Shown here: positions 26,360-34,740 of the stretch, piece after piece
Layout of the letters: each line of letters opens with the position of its first letter
Numbering within the stretch: position 1 is the stretch's first letter
NCBI GenBank assembly: GCA_017441385.1
Contig: JAFRXY010000081.1
Location: forward strand, 62,001-126,000
From: Clostridia bacterium
Lineage (GTDB): Bacteria; Bacillota; Clostridia; Oscillospirales; Acutalibacteraceae
DNA: 64,000 bases
Direction: 5' to 3'
Program-made: the position numbers and the translations under genes
The notes under the pieces: model-generated
The model's input: the letters and a program-made list of their open reading frames with translations, nothing else
Told to the model about the DNA's origin: nothing
Databases searched by the model: none

Positions 26360-27043
26360 TTAGTTTTTATACAGCCTGTACCCAAGTCCCCAGACCGTTT
26401 CTATATACTGATTACCGGGACTGAGCCGTTCCAGCTTGCTGCGCAGGTTGCTGATGTGTGTCTTCACCGCGTTGTCGTCGCCCAGATAATCCTCCTGCCA
26501 CACGGTTTCGTAAATATTGGATTTGGTGAATACCTTGTCAGGATTTCGCAGCAGCATTTCCAGAATCTGTGTTTCCTTGGCGGTGCATTTGACTTCCCTG
26601 CCGCCGACGGTAATGCGCATGTCGGAACAGTCAAGCGCGATATCCTTGTATCTCAGCACGGTTCCGGAAGAAGCCTTCGCACCGCCGGCGCGTCTGAGAG
26701 CGGTTTCCACGCGTGCCACCACTTCTCCGAGATCAAAGGGTTTGGTGATGTAATCGTCCGCCCCCATTTTGAGCAGGTCAATCTTGGTGCTGACAGTATC
26801 CTTGGCGGAGATGACAATGACCGGAACATTGCTTCTCTCCCGCAGCTTGCGCAATATCTCATCGCCGCTGAGGAAGGGCAGCATGATGTCGGTGATGATC
26901 AGGTCGTGCCTTCCCGAAAGGGCGGCTTTCTGACCGTTGATTCCGTCAAAGGCGGATTCCGTTTCAAAACCCGCCGCGCCAAGCGTTTCGGCAAGCAGGG
27001 CGTTAATATCGGTACTGTCCTCGATGATCAAAATTTTACTCAT
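26360..27043 (-). CDS. OmpR/PhoB-type response regulator
   Basis: The 227-residue protein has a receiver domain with acidic pair Glu8-Asp9, phosphorylation site Asp52 (TDIMLP), the SAKD switch near 79-82 and KPFDLGE. A winged-helix output domain closes it with KCTAKETQILEMLLRNPDKVFTK and the DNAVKTHISNLRSKL recognition helix and GLGYRLYK. It should bind direct repeats as a dimer after phosphorylation. No sensor kinase is nearby, so it is an orphan. A MITE sits 37 bases upstream of its ATG, where its promoter should be. Confidence 0.93.
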   Translation of the reverse strand: MSKILIIEDSTDINALLAETLGAAGFETESAFDGINGQKAALSGRHDLIITDIMLPFLSGDEILRKLRERSNVPVIVISAKDTVSTKIDLLKMGADDYITKPFDLGEVVARVETALRRAGGAKASSGTVLRYKDIALDCSDMRITVGGREVKCTAKETQILEMLLRNPDKVFTKSNIYETVWQEDYLGDDNAVKTHISNLRSKLERLSPGNQYIETVWGLGYRLYKN

Positions 27044-27079
27044 TCGCTGTCAGCTCCATACATTTGCAGGAAATAATAA

Positions 27080-27278
27080 GAGCCTGTTCAGAATCTCTCC
27101 ACGCACGTCTGGCTTGCATCTTTTCCGCCATATTTTGCCAAAATCCAAGCGAAACGAATGTTTCGCTAGTTAATACACAAAGTATTGCCTGCGGTTTTGG
27201 CATCATCTGGCGAAAATATCTGCCAGCTGAACAAGTTCAGCGGCGCCATCCGCACACGCGGAGATTCTGAACAGGCTC
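27080..27278 (-). mobile_element. 199-bp MITE, copy 1
   Basis: The element begins GAGCCTGTTCAGAATCTC and ends with the exact inverse, and is flanked by TAA on both sides (27077-27079, 27279-27281), a 3-base target duplication. It codes for nothing credible. Its interior matches the element at 46123-46304 in inverted orientation, including the internal palindrome GCGAAACgAaTGTTTCGC. Strand is given relative to copy 2. TWA duplications and GAGCC ends suggest mobilisation by an IS5-family (IS1031-type) transposase, an inference. Confidence 0.85.
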
Positions 27279-27284
27279 TAAAAC

Positions 27285-27329
27285 AAACGGCGGGAATCCG
27301 TCAAAACAATATGACAAATCCCGCCGTTT
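27285..27329 (-). terminator. Intrinsic terminator
   Basis: AAACGGCGGGA pairs with TCCCGCCGTTT. On the minus strand it is followed by GTTTTA. It ends the 55-residue gene, and the MITE sits immediately after its T-run. Confidence 0.75.
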
Positions 27330-27379
27330 ATTCAACTGAGAAGACGCTTCGGGGTGCAGCGCCGCGGCGTGAGGATAAA

Positions 27380-27547
27380 TTACTGAATGGAATAATCGAG
27401 GTATTCCTGAAGCTCGCGGTCTTCCTTTTCCTTTTCCTTCTTCTTGATGATGATCATTGCGGTGGTGATAGATGCCACAACAGCGGCAACTGCCGCGATC
27501 AAGCCGATGACAGTCCAAAGACTCAATGCTTCCTGTTTCTTTTCCAT
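27380..27547 (-). CDS. 55-residue single-pass membrane protein
   Basis: A small minus-strand frame starts ATGGAAAAGAAACAG, nine bases after AAGGAG. It encodes a short Lys/Glu head, one membrane helix (WTVIGLIAAVAAVVASITTA), then a cytoplasmic-type charged tail (IIIKKKEKEKEDRELQEYL) ending at TAA. A longer frame here (27237-27557) is a shifted artefact with no such pattern. It has a strong promoter and its own terminator. The function is unknown; the build resembles small membrane regulators or stress peptides. Confidence 0.72.
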   Translation of the reverse strand: MEKKQEALSLWTVIGLIAAVAAVVASITTAMIIIKKKEKEKEDRELQEYLDYSIQ

Positions 27548-27670
27548 AACATAACACTCCTTAAAAGAAATACAAGTTTAGTGAAAAACAATACCCGACG
27601 CAAGCGATGATGGCTCAGCCGGCAATATGAGTCATATAATTCAAGGAAGAATTATAATTCACTAGCATTT

Positions 27671-27699
27671 ATTTTACACGTAATTGAATCATTTGTCAA
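27671..27699 (-). promoter_or_regulatory. Strong sigma-A promoter
   Basis: On the minus strand: TTGACA, 17 bases, TAAAAT. Transcription would start near 27664, giving the 55-residue gene a leader of about 117 bases. The rest of the 320-base gap to rpsT holds only this promoter and the rpsT terminator. Confidence 0.8.
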
Positions 27700-27736
27700 T
27701 GATTATTTGGTACAATTTACACAACATTCAAATAAA

Positions 27737-27779
27737 AGCGGAGCAACCGCCGTGAAACATCATCGGCTATTGCTCCGCT
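27737..27779 (-). terminator. rpsT terminator
   Basis: AGCGGAGCAA pairs with TTGCTCCGCT across a 23-base loop; the minus-strand product ends in TTTTATTT. Confidence 0.75.
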
Positions 27780-27869
27780 CTTAACGGCAGTGAGACTCAC
27801 CGCCGAATTGTGACATTGCAAATACTGCAATCATGACTGCAAGAAAATAAACTTGTCTGAATGACTCAA

Positions 27870-28130
27870 TTACGCATTGGCGTTGTTGAGCTTGCGAACG
27901 AGCTTGGACTTTCTTCTTGCTGCGGTATTCTTGTGGAGAATGCCCTTAGCCTGAGCCTGGTCAATTCTCTTGATGGCGAGACGGATAGCCTCCTGGCTGT
28001 CGCCGCCTTCTGCGATAGCTGCCTCAGCCTTCTTGATGGTGGTCTTGAGGTTGGACTTGGTAGCCTTGTTGCGGGCGGTCTTGCTTGCGGTGACAAGCAC
28101 TCTCTTCTTTGCGGACTTAATGTTGGCCAC
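27870..28130 (-). CDS. rpsT: 30S ribosomal protein S20
   Basis: The 86-residue basic protein has the S20 start ANIKSAKKRVLV, followed by long helices (SNLKTTIKKAEAAIAEG, RLAIKRIDQAQAKGILHKNTAARRKSKL). It binds 16S rRNA in the body of the small subunit. The start is GTG 28130, seven bases after AGGAGG; an ATG eleven codons earlier lacks a site. It is divergent from gpr, a neighbour common in Firmicutes. Confidence 0.95.
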   Translation of the reverse strand: MANIKSAKKRVLVTASKTARNKATKSNLKTTIKKAEAAIAEGGDSQEAIRLAIKRIDQAQAKGILHKNTAARRKSKLVRKLNNANA

Positions 28131-28360
28131 AGTAAACACCTCCTTATTCGGGTTCAGTCGCATATATCAATTCTATCATGAATCAATTTAAATTGCAACA
28201 ATTTTTTTTATTTTTTTCAAAATTTATTCAGCTGCGGGAATTTCAGATATATCTGTCAAGAAATTCATAGCAAAATCATGCATTATTCCGGAATGTTCGG
28301 GCAAAACAACATAAATGACCGATTGCGATGAGTCATTTGAGCAAGGAGAATGTGAAAAAT

Positions 28361-29188
28361 ATGAACTGTCGAACAGATCTGACGATTGAACTTGCCGAGG
28401 AGGCGGGAGAGCATGAAGGGGTGGTATCTGACGTGAGTGTCAGGAGCGGCGTTACCGTCACACGCACGGTGATCAGGGACAAAGCCGCGTCCGGGCTTCT
28501 GGGCAAGCCGCAGGGAACCTATTACACGCTGGAAATGCTTCCCTTTTCCGACGCGGCGTTTGAGCCGGACGAGTGCTTTGAAATTGCTGCCGACATTCTG
28601 CGGGAACTTTTGCCGGAACACGGCTGTGTGCTGATTGCCGGACTGGGCAACGCCTCCGTGACGCCTGATTCCATCGGTCCGAAGTCAGCAGGAAGGATTC
28701 TTGCCACACGCCACATTTCAGGGGAGCTTGCGGAGAAATGCGGTCTTGCGCCGCTGCGGCAGACGGCGGTCATCGCGCCCGGCGTGCTGGGGCAGACCGG
28801 CATAGAAGCGGCGGAGCATATAAAATGGCTTTGCGAAGGGCTAATGCCGTCGGCTGTCATCGTGATCGACGCCATGGCGGCGAAGAGTCTTTCACGGCTG
28901 GGAAGGACATTGCAGCTGTGCGATACGGGCATTTCACCCGGCTCCGGCGTAGGGAATGACCGCCCCTGCATCGACAGCGTCTATCTAGGAACAAAGGTGA
29001 TTTCGCTGGGCGTTCCCACGGTTGCCGGACTCCGGCAGGAGGAATCCGCGGAAACCGCGTCGAATATGATGATAACGCCGCGTGAAATCGATCTGCTGAC
29101 CGACCGCGCGGCGAGGTTCATTGCCGCCGCCGTCAACGGAGCCTTGCAGCCCCATCTTCATCCGACGGAGATAATGAAATTATTCTAA
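28361..29188 (+). CDS. gpr: Germination protease GPR
   Basis: The 275-residue protein matches the spore protease that degrades small acid-soluble proteins at germination. Landmarks are NCRTDLTIELAEE at the N-terminus, the propeptide region, GLGNASVTPDSIGP, TRHI, APGVLGQTGIEA and VIVIDAMAAKS, and GNDRPCIDSVYLGTKVISLGVPTVA. The family has an aspartic-type active site. ATG 28361 is 12 bases after AAGGAG, and GTG 28352 is closer. It shows with spmAB that the host forms spores. Confidence 0.95.
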   Translation: MNCRTDLTIELAEEAGEHEGVVSDVSVRSGVTVTRTVIRDKAASGLLGKPQGTYYTLEMLPFSDAAFEPDECFEIAADILRELLPEHGCVLIAGLGNASVTPDSIGPKSAGRILATRHISGELAEKCGLAPLRQTAVIAPGVLGQTGIEAAEHIKWLCEGLMPSAVIVIDAMAAKSLSRLGRTLQLCDTGISPGSGVGNDRPCIDSVYLGTKVISLGVPTVAGLRQEESAETASNMMITPREIDLLTDRAARFIAAAVNGALQPHLHPTEIMKLF

Positions 29189-29208
29189 GGAAACGCTGAA
29201 AGAAGAAG

Positions 29209-30813
29209 CTAACGTCCGTAGTGTGCCCCTTCGGGAAGGTTTTTGGTGTAAACCGTCTTGTCAAGGGGTTGGTAGGCGTCGTAGGAAACCTTTTTCTTTT
29301 CAACCAGCTTGCCGTCCTGATAGACGGACTTCCATACTCTGATTGTTTTGCCTTTGTCGCCGCCGATCGTTTTCCCCTCAGGATTATCGGCGTTAGGGTA
29401 TTTGTAATAGGTCTGATAGGGAACCACACTTTCCACATCGGCTGTCATCTTGGCTTTGATTCCGTCCTCGGTGCCGGTAATGGTGGCGGTGAGCTTCTTG
29501 TTTTCATAGGTCATCTTGATCTTGATGGGATAATCCTTGTTGTTTTTGAATCTAAAATCGAGATGCCCCCAGTCCACCGTCGCGTCACAGCCCTCGGTCG
29601 GCCAGTAGTGAATGACATAGATGTGATTGTGCCTTTCGGTAATCTGAAGGTTTGCATAGAGCGCCGCACAGTAAATGGTGGTGGAAACCTGACAGATGCC
29701 TCCGCCGTAATCTTCGCTGGAGCCGGAGGAGAGATAGACCGGCGCTTTCATGAATCCGTTTTTGGCGGTGCGTTCTCCCACCACCTTGTTGAATGAAAAT
29801 TCCTCACCCGGCTGCATGATGAATCCATCTGTGAAATCTCCGTAGGTGTTGACGTTGCTGGCCGCCTGTTCGACGTTGTTGGTTCTTTCCTTGCTGGAAC
29901 CTTTGTAGGAAGTGGTGCAGGTGGAGAGAACGTCAAGGCAGTAGGGAGCGCGGACTTCCTTCAGGCTGATTTCAGGGTAGGTCAGCGTCAGCTTGATAGT
30001 CCATTTGCTTTTGTCAGGCTGGGACTGAATGGTATTTCTCGCCGCCTCAAGGTCGAAGTCCTTGCCGATAATGTCGGCGGTGAAGGAAGGTTTTCCCGCA
30101 GAGTCTTCGGTGACATAGGCGTTGGAAGGGCTGCATCTGACTTCGCTGTAAATCTTGTCAATATCGACTTCCGGAGTGGTCAGGGTGACAATTTTGGTTG
30201 CAATCGGGCTGTAATCGTCCTCTTTGATGCGCTCCGAAACGGTTTTGATCAGATTGTCATAATCGATGCCCACGCCGTCGGAGCCTTTGTAGACCGTCAG
30301 CTTGTCGCCGCTGATCTTGTATTTAGGAGCGATCATGGGAGTGCCGTATTCCTTGGCAAGCCGGTAAATGAAATCATGCACCGCCGTTTCGTTGAAGCAG
30401 AGAGTCCCCACGGTGGTGATGGTTTTGGTTTGTTCTTTTCCTTTGGCGTCCTTGTAGGTGACGTCCTGCGAAAAACCGTCCTCATAGGGAGAGGCGGTAA
30501 ATTCAAAATCGCCCAGCCTGAATTCCGTTTCCTTATCGTTCACTTTCAGGATAAAGCGGCGGTCGGCAAGGTTCCGGGAAACAGCCGGCTGCATGGAGAG
30601 GGCTATGGTTTTCGGCGTCATATAGGGCATGGAATTGTTTACCTCGATCGGCAGAAGCGTCACGAATAAGGTATAATAAACCGAACCGATCAGCACCAGC
30701 AGCAATATGGCAAGTCCGGAATAAAAGCGTGTTCCCCTGTTCCTCAGATCGCCGAGTTTCGTTCTGTAGTCGGTCTTTGCGTATCTGTATCTTGCATTCA
30801 TAATGATAAGCAC
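29209..30813 (-). CDS. VanW family cell-envelope protein
   Basis: The 534-residue protein has a short basic cytoplasmic head, one membrane anchor (about residues 30-55, YSGLAILLLVLIGSVYYTL), two peptidoglycan-binding-4-type domains (about 90-310), and a VanW domain (about 320-450: NVNTYGDFTDGFIMQPGEEFSFN, SEDYGGGICQVSTTIYCAAL, ITERHNHIYVIHYWPTEGCDA). VanW proteins are linked to envelope and vancomycin clusters, with unknown biochemistry. The C-terminal 80 residues resemble G5-like sheet. The start is GTG 30813 after AAGGA; the later ATG 30801 lacks one. The SUKH-like gene lies 22 bases upstream. Confidence 0.9.
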   Translation of the reverse strand: MLIIMNARYRYAKTDYRTKLGDLRNRGTRFYSGLAILLLVLIGSVYYTLFVTLLPIEVNNSMPYMTPKTIALSMQPAVSRNLADRRFILKVNDKETEFRLGDFEFTASPYEDGFSQDVTYKDAKGKEQTKTITTVGTLCFNETAVHDFIYRLAKEYGTPMIAPKYKISGDKLTVYKGSDGVGIDYDNLIKTVSERIKEDDYSPIATKIVTLTTPEVDIDKIYSEVRCSPSNAYVTEDSAGKPSFTADIIGKDFDLEAARNTIQSQPDKSKWTIKLTLTYPEISLKEVRAPYCLDVLSTCTTSYKGSSKERTNNVEQAASNVNTYGDFTDGFIMQPGEEFSFNKVVGERTAKNGFMKAPVYLSSGSSEDYGGGICQVSTTIYCAALYANLQITERHNHIYVIHYWPTEGCDATVDWGHLDFRFKNNKDYPIKIKMTYENKKLTATITGTEDGIKAKMTADVESVVPYQTYYKYPNADNPEGKTIGGDKGKTIRVWKSVYQDGKLVEKKKVSYDAYQPLDKTVYTKNLPEGAHYGR

Positions 30814-30835
30814 CGAATCCTTCTTGTGTAATGAA

Positions 30836-31372
30836 TCATAAAAGAATGCTGTCGTCGAGCGCTTTCAGCTCACAGTGCCAGAAGCCCTGACTGCTGATGG
30901 CATCCGGGTCGCAGGCGGTGAGCTTATTTGCGAGCTCGCTCAGCATTCCCTCCGGGATTCTGAAATCCGAGGAATAATTGGGATTGCGTCTGTTGACTTC
31001 CCGGATAAATGCGTCATACTGAAAAATACATTCAAAGAGCGCGTCCAGCGAGGAATTGAGAAGCCAGTTCTCGTCAGGGTCGATCGGGTTGAATATCACC
31101 AGCCGGTCTGATTTCTTTTCAATGCAGATAAAGCTGCCGCTCGCAAGGCTGCCGACCGGAAAGAGTCCGCGCATTTCAAAGGCTGAGGAAACCTGCCTGT
31201 CCATGGCGGCAAATTCCATGAAGCTGAGCCACGGTTCGGCGGTTCCGGGCAGCCCGTATTCCCTCAGGGCGGCGGCGGTCGCCGGACTGAGTCCCGCTGC
31301 GGAAGGGGAGGAAAGCCTGAATTTTATCATAGGCGAATGTTTCCATCGACGGCAAAAATCCGAAGGAATCAT
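30836..31372 (-). CDS. SUKH-like protein (tentative)
   Basis: The 178-residue soluble protein resembles the SUKH-4 branch of SUKH immunity proteins: ALREYGLPGTAEPWLSF near residues 34-51 and GSFICIEKKSDRLVIFNP near 80-95 match the pattern of a helix, a small strand and a beta hairpin. It has a disulfide-poor composition and no membrane segment. It probably shares a transcript with the VanW gene. No toxin is adjacent, and SUKH members also serve in regulation, so the role remains open. Confidence 0.55.
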   Translation of the reverse strand: MIPSDFCRRWKHSPMIKFRLSSPSAAGLSPATAAALREYGLPGTAEPWLSFMEFAAMDRQVSSAFEMRGLFPVGSLASGSFICIEKKSDRLVIFNPIDPDENWLLNSSLDALFECIFQYDAFIREVNRRNPNYSSDFRIPEGMLSELANKLTACDPDAISSQGFWHCELKALDDSILL

Positions 31373-31607
31373 AGCTTCATCAGTTCCTTTAAAAAAGATT
31401 CAAGGGTATTTTAGCACAGCGGATTTGCATAGTCAATAGAAAAACAATGAAATCAGGGAAATGCTTTTTTCGGTTTTTTCCGAAAGAAGTGAGAAATCAT
31501 TGCATTCCGTAAATGCCTGTTCAATAATAAAGATATATCAGCGCTCTACTGCTTTAAAGCGCACAAAAAACAGCCCCAAAATGCTCCAAAATATGCAAAA
31601 CTATATA

Positions 31608-31636
31608 TTGACTTTTGGAATGCAATCTGATAATAT
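31608..31636 (+). promoter_or_regulatory. Sigma-A promoter of the pot operon
   Basis: TTGACT, 17 bases, TAATAT. It has the same -35 and following bases (TTGACTTTTGG) as the tRNA promoter at 46412. Transcription would start near 31643, 340 bases before potA. Confidence 0.75.
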
Positions 31637-31642
31637 ATGTGC

Positions 31643-31980
31643 TAATGGTCTTGATTTTGCATGATAGCAATTTTGAAGTTCTATTCGCCGTCCGCTCTGA
31701 CCAAAAGGCAGGTATCAAACAATTTTTACATATATTCCCGGTGCGGTCGGTAATGAAAAAAACAGAGAAAGCACTAATACAGCAACAAAAAAGGGCAGCA
31801 ATCCTTGGAGGGAGAACCGCAAGGCTCCTTCCGTATAATTAATATCGGTCTTTCAAAAAAAGAAATCACCGGTTTAATTCTATATTTACTGCGATTTGCC
31901 TCGGCTTGGTAGCCGGTTTCCAAAAGGGAACGGCTATGTCGGGCAGAAAGCTAAATTTCAGTAAAGGGGGATGTGTGCTA
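31643..31980 (+). promoter_or_regulatory. Long structured leader of potABCD
   Basis: The 340-base leader has no convincing gene. Three helices are visible: CCGTCCGC (31688-31695) with GCGGTCGG (31743-31750), GGAGGGAG (31807-31814) with CTCCTTCC (31825-31832), and TAGCCGGTTTCC (31910-31921) with GGGAACGGCTA (31926-31936). A 29-codon frame (ATG at 31753) lies between the first two but lacks a ribosome site. It may be a regulatory RNA responding to polyamines; no known riboswitch class was recognised. Confidence 0.45.
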
Positions 31981-33057
31981 ATGTCTGAAAATATCATTAG
32001 TCTGAAAAACATCTCGGTGTCGTTCGATGGAGAGGTTATCCTGGACAAGCTTAATCTTGACATAAAGGACGGCGCTTTTGTGACGCTGCTGGGCCCCTCG
32101 GGGTGCGGCAAAACGACGACTCTCCGAATTATTGGCGGTTTTCAGGAACCGGATAGCGGAGATGTTTTTTTTGGTTCGGAGCGAATCAACGATCTGCCTC
32201 CTCACAAGCGAAAGCTCAACACGGTCTTTCAGCGGTATGCCCTGTTCCCTCATCTGAATGTGTATGATAATATCGCGTTCGGCATGAGGATTCAGAAGAA
32301 GAAGGAGTCGGAGATCAAGGCTAAGGTCGGAGAGATGCTCAAACTGGTTTCACTGGAAGGGTTTGAGAAACGCAGGACGTCCACCCTGTCGGGCGGCCAG
32401 CAGCAGCGTGTGGCGATTGCCAGAGCGCTGGCCAACGACCCCCGCGTGCTTCTGTTGGACGAGCCGCTCGGCGCACTTGACTTGAAGCTGCGTCAGGAAA
32501 TGCAGGTGGAACTCAAACGCATTCAGAGCAGGCTGGGAATTACCTTCATTTACGTCACCCATGACCAGGAGGAAGCGCTCTCCATGTCGGACACCATCGT
32601 TGTCATGAATCACGGCGTGATTCAGCAGATCGGTTCACCCACCGACATTTACAATGAGCCGGAGAACGGCTTTGTTGCTGACTTTATCGGCGAAAGCAAT
32701 ATTGTGGACGGCATTATGCACGCCGACTGCGACGTGGAATTCTGCGGGGCGAGATTTGAGTGTGTGGACACCGGCTTTGCCAAGGACGAGGAAGTGGATG
32801 TTGTCGTCCGTCCGGAAGATATTGTCGTCGTGCCCAAGGAGGAAAGCGCACTCAGGGGAACGGTGACTTCCGTGACTTTCAAGGGCGTTCACTACGAGAT
32901 GTATGTGGACGTTCCGGGCGAAGAAGAAGAGTGGATCATTCAGTCCACCGTCGCGCAGGAGGAAGGCAAGGAGATCGGCATGACTGTCATCCCTGAAAAC
33001 ATTCACATCATGAAGAAATACACCGGCGACTACGCAAGCGACATAGAGTTTGCATGA
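31981..33057 (+). CDS. potA: Spermidine/putrescine ABC transporter ATPase
   Basis: The 358-residue protein has Walker [11 protein letters not shown] near residue 37, signature LSGGQQQR, Walker [12 protein letters not shown] and the His switch (VTHDQEE), followed by a TOBE regulatory domain (about 240-355). It energises polyamine import through PotBC. Its AAAGGGGG site suits ATG 31981; the frame extends back to 31906, but that part lies in the leader hairpin. potB starts 14 bases on. Confidence 0.95.
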   Translation: MSENIISLKNISVSFDGEVILDKLNLDIKDGAFVTLLGPSGCGKTTTLRIIGGFQEPDSGDVFFGSERINDLPPHKRKLNTVFQRYALFPHLNVYDNIAFGMRIQKKKESEIKAKVGEMLKLVSLEGFEKRRTSTLSGGQQQRVAIARALANDPRVLLLDEPLGALDLKLRQEMQVELKRIQSRLGITFIYVTHDQEEALSMSDTIVVMNHGVIQQIGSPTDIYNEPENGFVADFIGESNIVDGIMHADCDVEFCGARFECVDTGFAKDEEVDVVVRPEDIVVVPKEESALRGTVTSVTFKGVHYEMYVDVPGEEEEWIIQSTVAQEEGKEIGMTVIPENIHIMKKYTGDYASDIEFA

Positions 33058-33070
33058 CGGAGGGCTGACG

Positions 33071-33889
33071 ATGAAGAAAGATTCATGGATTGCCTCACCG
33101 TTTATGCTGTGGGTAGTCATATTTACGGTGGTGCCGCTGGCGATGGTCTGCTGGTACGCCTTCACCGATTCCACAGGCGCCTTTACCCTGAGCAATATTG
33201 AAACCATAGGTTCCTATTGGGGATACTTAAAAGACTCGCTTGTCATGGGCGCGGTGGCGACGATTCTCTGTCTGCTGCTGGGTTATCCGGTGGCTTATGT
33301 GATGTCAAGGGCAAGCTGGGCGACCCAGCAGACCCTCATGATGCTGCTCATGCTGCCGCAGTGGATGAATTTCCTGCTGAGAACCTACGCGTGGATGACC
33401 ATTCTGGAAAACAACGGTCTGATTAATACCCTGCTCGCAAAGATCGGCCTCGGTCCTTTCCAGATGATAAACACCAAGGGCGCGATTGTGCTCGGCATGG
33501 TCTACAACTTCCTCCCTTACATGATACTCCCGATCTATTCCGTCATGGAGAAGATCAACAAGAGCCTCTTTGAAGCGGCGAACGATCTCGGCGCCAACCG
33601 TATGCAGACATTCCGCAGGGTGGTAATTCCGCTCAGCCTGCCGGGCGTCATCACCGGCATTACAATGGTGTTCGTTCCGTCGGTCAGCACCTTCGTCATT
33701 TCCCAGATGCTTGGCGGAGGACGCAATCCCCTGATCGGCGACGTCATCGAGCGGCTCTTTGTCGGCGCGGCTCCCAATTACAACGTCGGCGCGGCATTAT
33801 CCCTTGTGCTGATGGTGCTGATTCTTATCAGCATGGCCGTGATGAAGAAATTTGACGACGGCGAAGAAACAGGGGGGTTGATGATGTGA
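33071..33889 (+). CDS. potB: Spermidine/putrescine ABC permease
   Basis: The 272-residue membrane protein has six helices and the EAA-type loop (EAANDLGANRMQTFRRVVIPLSLPGVITG) that contacts PotA. ATG 33071 follows CGGAGGG at spacing 6; an earlier in-frame ATG overlaps potA and lacks a site. Its last four bases overlap potC. Confidence 0.95.
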   Translation: MKKDSWIASPFMLWVVIFTVVPLAMVCWYAFTDSTGAFTLSNIETIGSYWGYLKDSLVMGAVATILCLLLGYPVAYVMSRASWATQQTLMMLLMLPQWMNFLLRTYAWMTILENNGLINTLLAKIGLGPFQMINTKGAIVLGMVYNFLPYMILPIYSVMEKINKSLFEAANDLGANRMQTFRRVVIPLSLPGVITGITMVFVPSVSTFVISQMLGGGRNPLIGDVIERLFVGAAPNYNVGAALSLVLMVLILISMAVMKKFDDGEETGGLMM

Positions 33890-34692
33890 AAATCTTATCG
33901 AAAATTTATACAGGACTCATTTTCCTGTTTTTGTATGCGCCGATTGTGGTGCTGATCATCTTCTCCTTCAACCAGAGCAAAAGTCGTTCGGTCTGGAAGG
34001 GCTTTTCACTCCGATGGTACGAGAATCTCTTCCGTGACCACATGATTCTGGAGGCCCTCTGGACGTCCATTGAAGTGGCAGTCATCGCGGCGATTGTCTC
34101 CACGGTTATCGGAACGGCCGCAGCTGTCGGACTCAAGAAGATGAACAAGGGACTGCGTTCGGTCATGCTGACCCTCAACAATATTCCGATGGTCAATCCC
34201 GATATTGTCACCGGTATCTCCATGATGCTGCTGTTTGTAGCGGTGTTTTCCACTACCGGCCTGTTCCGTCCCGGCTTCGGCACATTGGTGGCGGCGCATA
34301 TCACCTTCTGCATCCCCTATGTCATTCTGTCGGTGCTGCCCAAGCTCAACCAGATGAACCCGAGCATTTATGAGGCGGCGCAGGATCTGGGCTGTCCGCC
34401 CTTCCTGGCCTTCATGAAGGTAGTGCTCCCTGAAATCATGCCGGGTATCATCACCGGAATGATGATGGCATTCACCCTGTCGCTCGATGATTTTGTGATA
34501 AGCTATTTCACCAGCGGTTCCACGGCGCAGACACTGCCGATGGTCATCTATTCCATGACCAAGCGCAGAATCAGTCCCAAGATCAACGCGCTCTCCGCCT
34601 TAATGTTCGTCATAGTGCTGACGCTCCTTGTTGTGATCAACGTCAGACAGATAAGAGAAGCAGCTAAGAAGAATGTGAAGCGCGAAATCTGA
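33886..34692 (+). CDS. potC: Spermidine/putrescine ABC permease
   Basis: The 268-residue membrane protein has six helices and the coupling motif EAAQDLGCPPFLAFMKVVLPEIMPGIITG. GTG start, overlapping the potB stop (GTGA), so translation is coupled. Together with PotB it forms the membrane channel for polyamines. Confidence 0.95.
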   Translation: MKILSKIYTGLIFLFLYAPIVVLIIFSFNQSKSRSVWKGFSLRWYENLFRDHMILEALWTSIEVAVIAAIVSTVIGTAAAVGLKKMNKGLRSVMLTLNNIPMVNPDIVTGISMMLLFVAVFSTTGLFRPGFGTLVAAHITFCIPYVILSVLPKLNQMNPSIYEAAQDLGCPPFLAFMKVVLPEIMPGIITGMMMAFTLSLDDFVISYFTSGSTAQTLPMVIYSMTKRRISPKINALSALMFVIVLTLLVVINVRQIREAAKKNVKREI

Positions 34693-34740
34693 ACTTTTCA
34701 CGTTTTACATTTCACACTCTTTATGAAAGGATTTTGATAA

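Noticed and set aside
27237-27557. 106-codon minus-strand frame
   Set aside because: Shifted frame over the 55-residue gene, terminator and MITE; the smaller frame has the ribosome site and a membrane helix.
31461-31842. Two plus-strand frames before potA
   Set aside because: They span the promoter at 31608-31636 and lack ribosome sites.
34693-34740. Considered as a separate promoter for potD
   Set aside because: Only AT-rich ACATTTCACACTC-type sequence and a GAAAGG site for potD; no -35/-10 pair.
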